Positions 19,400-19,403 of a stretch of 19,403 bases of DNA are shown piece after piece. The notes below the pieces were generated by a model, which did not search any database, was not told where the DNA came from, and saw nothing but the letters and a program-made list of their open reading frames with translations. The stretch spans positions 1 through 19,403 of the forward strand of contig JAEDEG010000044.1 in the NCBI GenBank assembly GCA_016293435.1, read 5' to 3'. Both the position numbers and the translations under genes were made by a program. The DNA comes from Clostridia bacterium (GTDB taxonomy: Bacteria; Bacillota; Clostridia; UMGS1810). The number at the start of each line of letters is the position of its first letter. Position 1 is the stretch's first letter.

Positions 19400-19403
19400 A
19401 TGA
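19400..19403 (+). CDS. Start codon of the next cassette gene, truncated by the window
   Basis: ATG 19400-19402 stands at normal spacing after AGAGAGG and promoter P14. Only the start codon is inside the window, so nothing can be said about the product. Confidence 0.6.

Noticed and set aside
1..19403. A tRNA, especially a CUA suppressor, and CRISPR repeats
   Set aside because: I looked for T-loop GTTCGAATC-type sequences with cloverleaf context and for spaced identical repeats of 25-40 bp and saw none. The 11-bp arrays are tandem without spacers.

Overview
The window is part of the genome of a tailed double-stranded DNA bacteriophage (Caudoviricetes type), or a prophage of one. HK97-type head genes (terminase, portal, prohead protease/scaffold, major capsid protein) lie on one strand and small early or accessory genes on the other. 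The host is probably a gut-type Firmicute. Evidence for this is TTGACA/TATAAT promoters, often with a TGn extended -10, purine-rich AGGAGG or AGAGAGG ribosome sites, low GC, PcfJ-like and AbrB-like accessory proteins, and intergenic palindromes that match Gram-positive LexA and HrcA operators. No tRNA, integrase, lysis or tail gene is visible here.

Left arm (1-10070, minus strand, read right to left): a head-morphogenesis operon that starts at one sigma70-type promoter (10129-10101). In order it encodes a zinc-ribbon protein, a putative terminase small subunit, the terminase large subunit, a PD-(D/E)XK-like nuclease, portal, protease-scaffold, a head-associated protein, the major capsid protein, a terminator, and a partial conserved protein. 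Read with the standard code, five of these genes look shattered. Read with TAG as an amino acid, almost certainly glutamine (code 15), each becomes one uninterrupted frame. I count 21 in-frame TAG codons: 2 in the zinc-ribbon gene, 10 in the terS-like gene, 4 in terL, 4 in portal and 1 in protease-scaffold. Every complete gene on this arm ends in TAA. The terL gene also carries a 333-nt group I intron (6222-5890) whose P1, P2, P7, P8, P9 and P10 pairings can all be drawn; removing it restores a 579-residue terminase.

Centre (10071-10644): a divergent control region. It holds the leftward late promoter, an inverted repeat followed by an 11-bp-period array of DnaA-box-like repeats, a near-perfect CIRCE (HrcA operator) match, and the first rightward promoter. 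The inverted repeat plus array recurs at 12841-12933, so it is a two-copy, origin-like composite element.

Right arm (10645-19403, plus strand): monocistronic cassettes, apart from one two-gene unit. Each has an A/T tract, TTGACA with exactly 17 bp to TATAAT, an AAAGAGAGG-type leader, a small gene, and a hairpin at or over the stop codon. Recognisable products are a HAD-family phosphatase, a PcfJ-like protein, a DEDDh 3'-5' exonuclease and an AbrB/SpoVT-type DNA-binding protein; the rest are small unknown proteins, two of which share a C-terminal module. These genes end in TAA or TGA, never TAG, and have no internal TAG, so they read the same before and after a code switch. The gaps between cassettes hold unusual GC-rich palindromes (GCCCGGGC, CCCCGGGG, GGCGCGCC, GCGGCCGC), two LexA-box matches and three copies of a 17-bp palindrome.

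Together the layout suggests early genes expressed under the host's standard code and a late head operon that needs TAG suppression, with an intron as a further layer on the terminase. The suppressor tRNA must lie outside this window.
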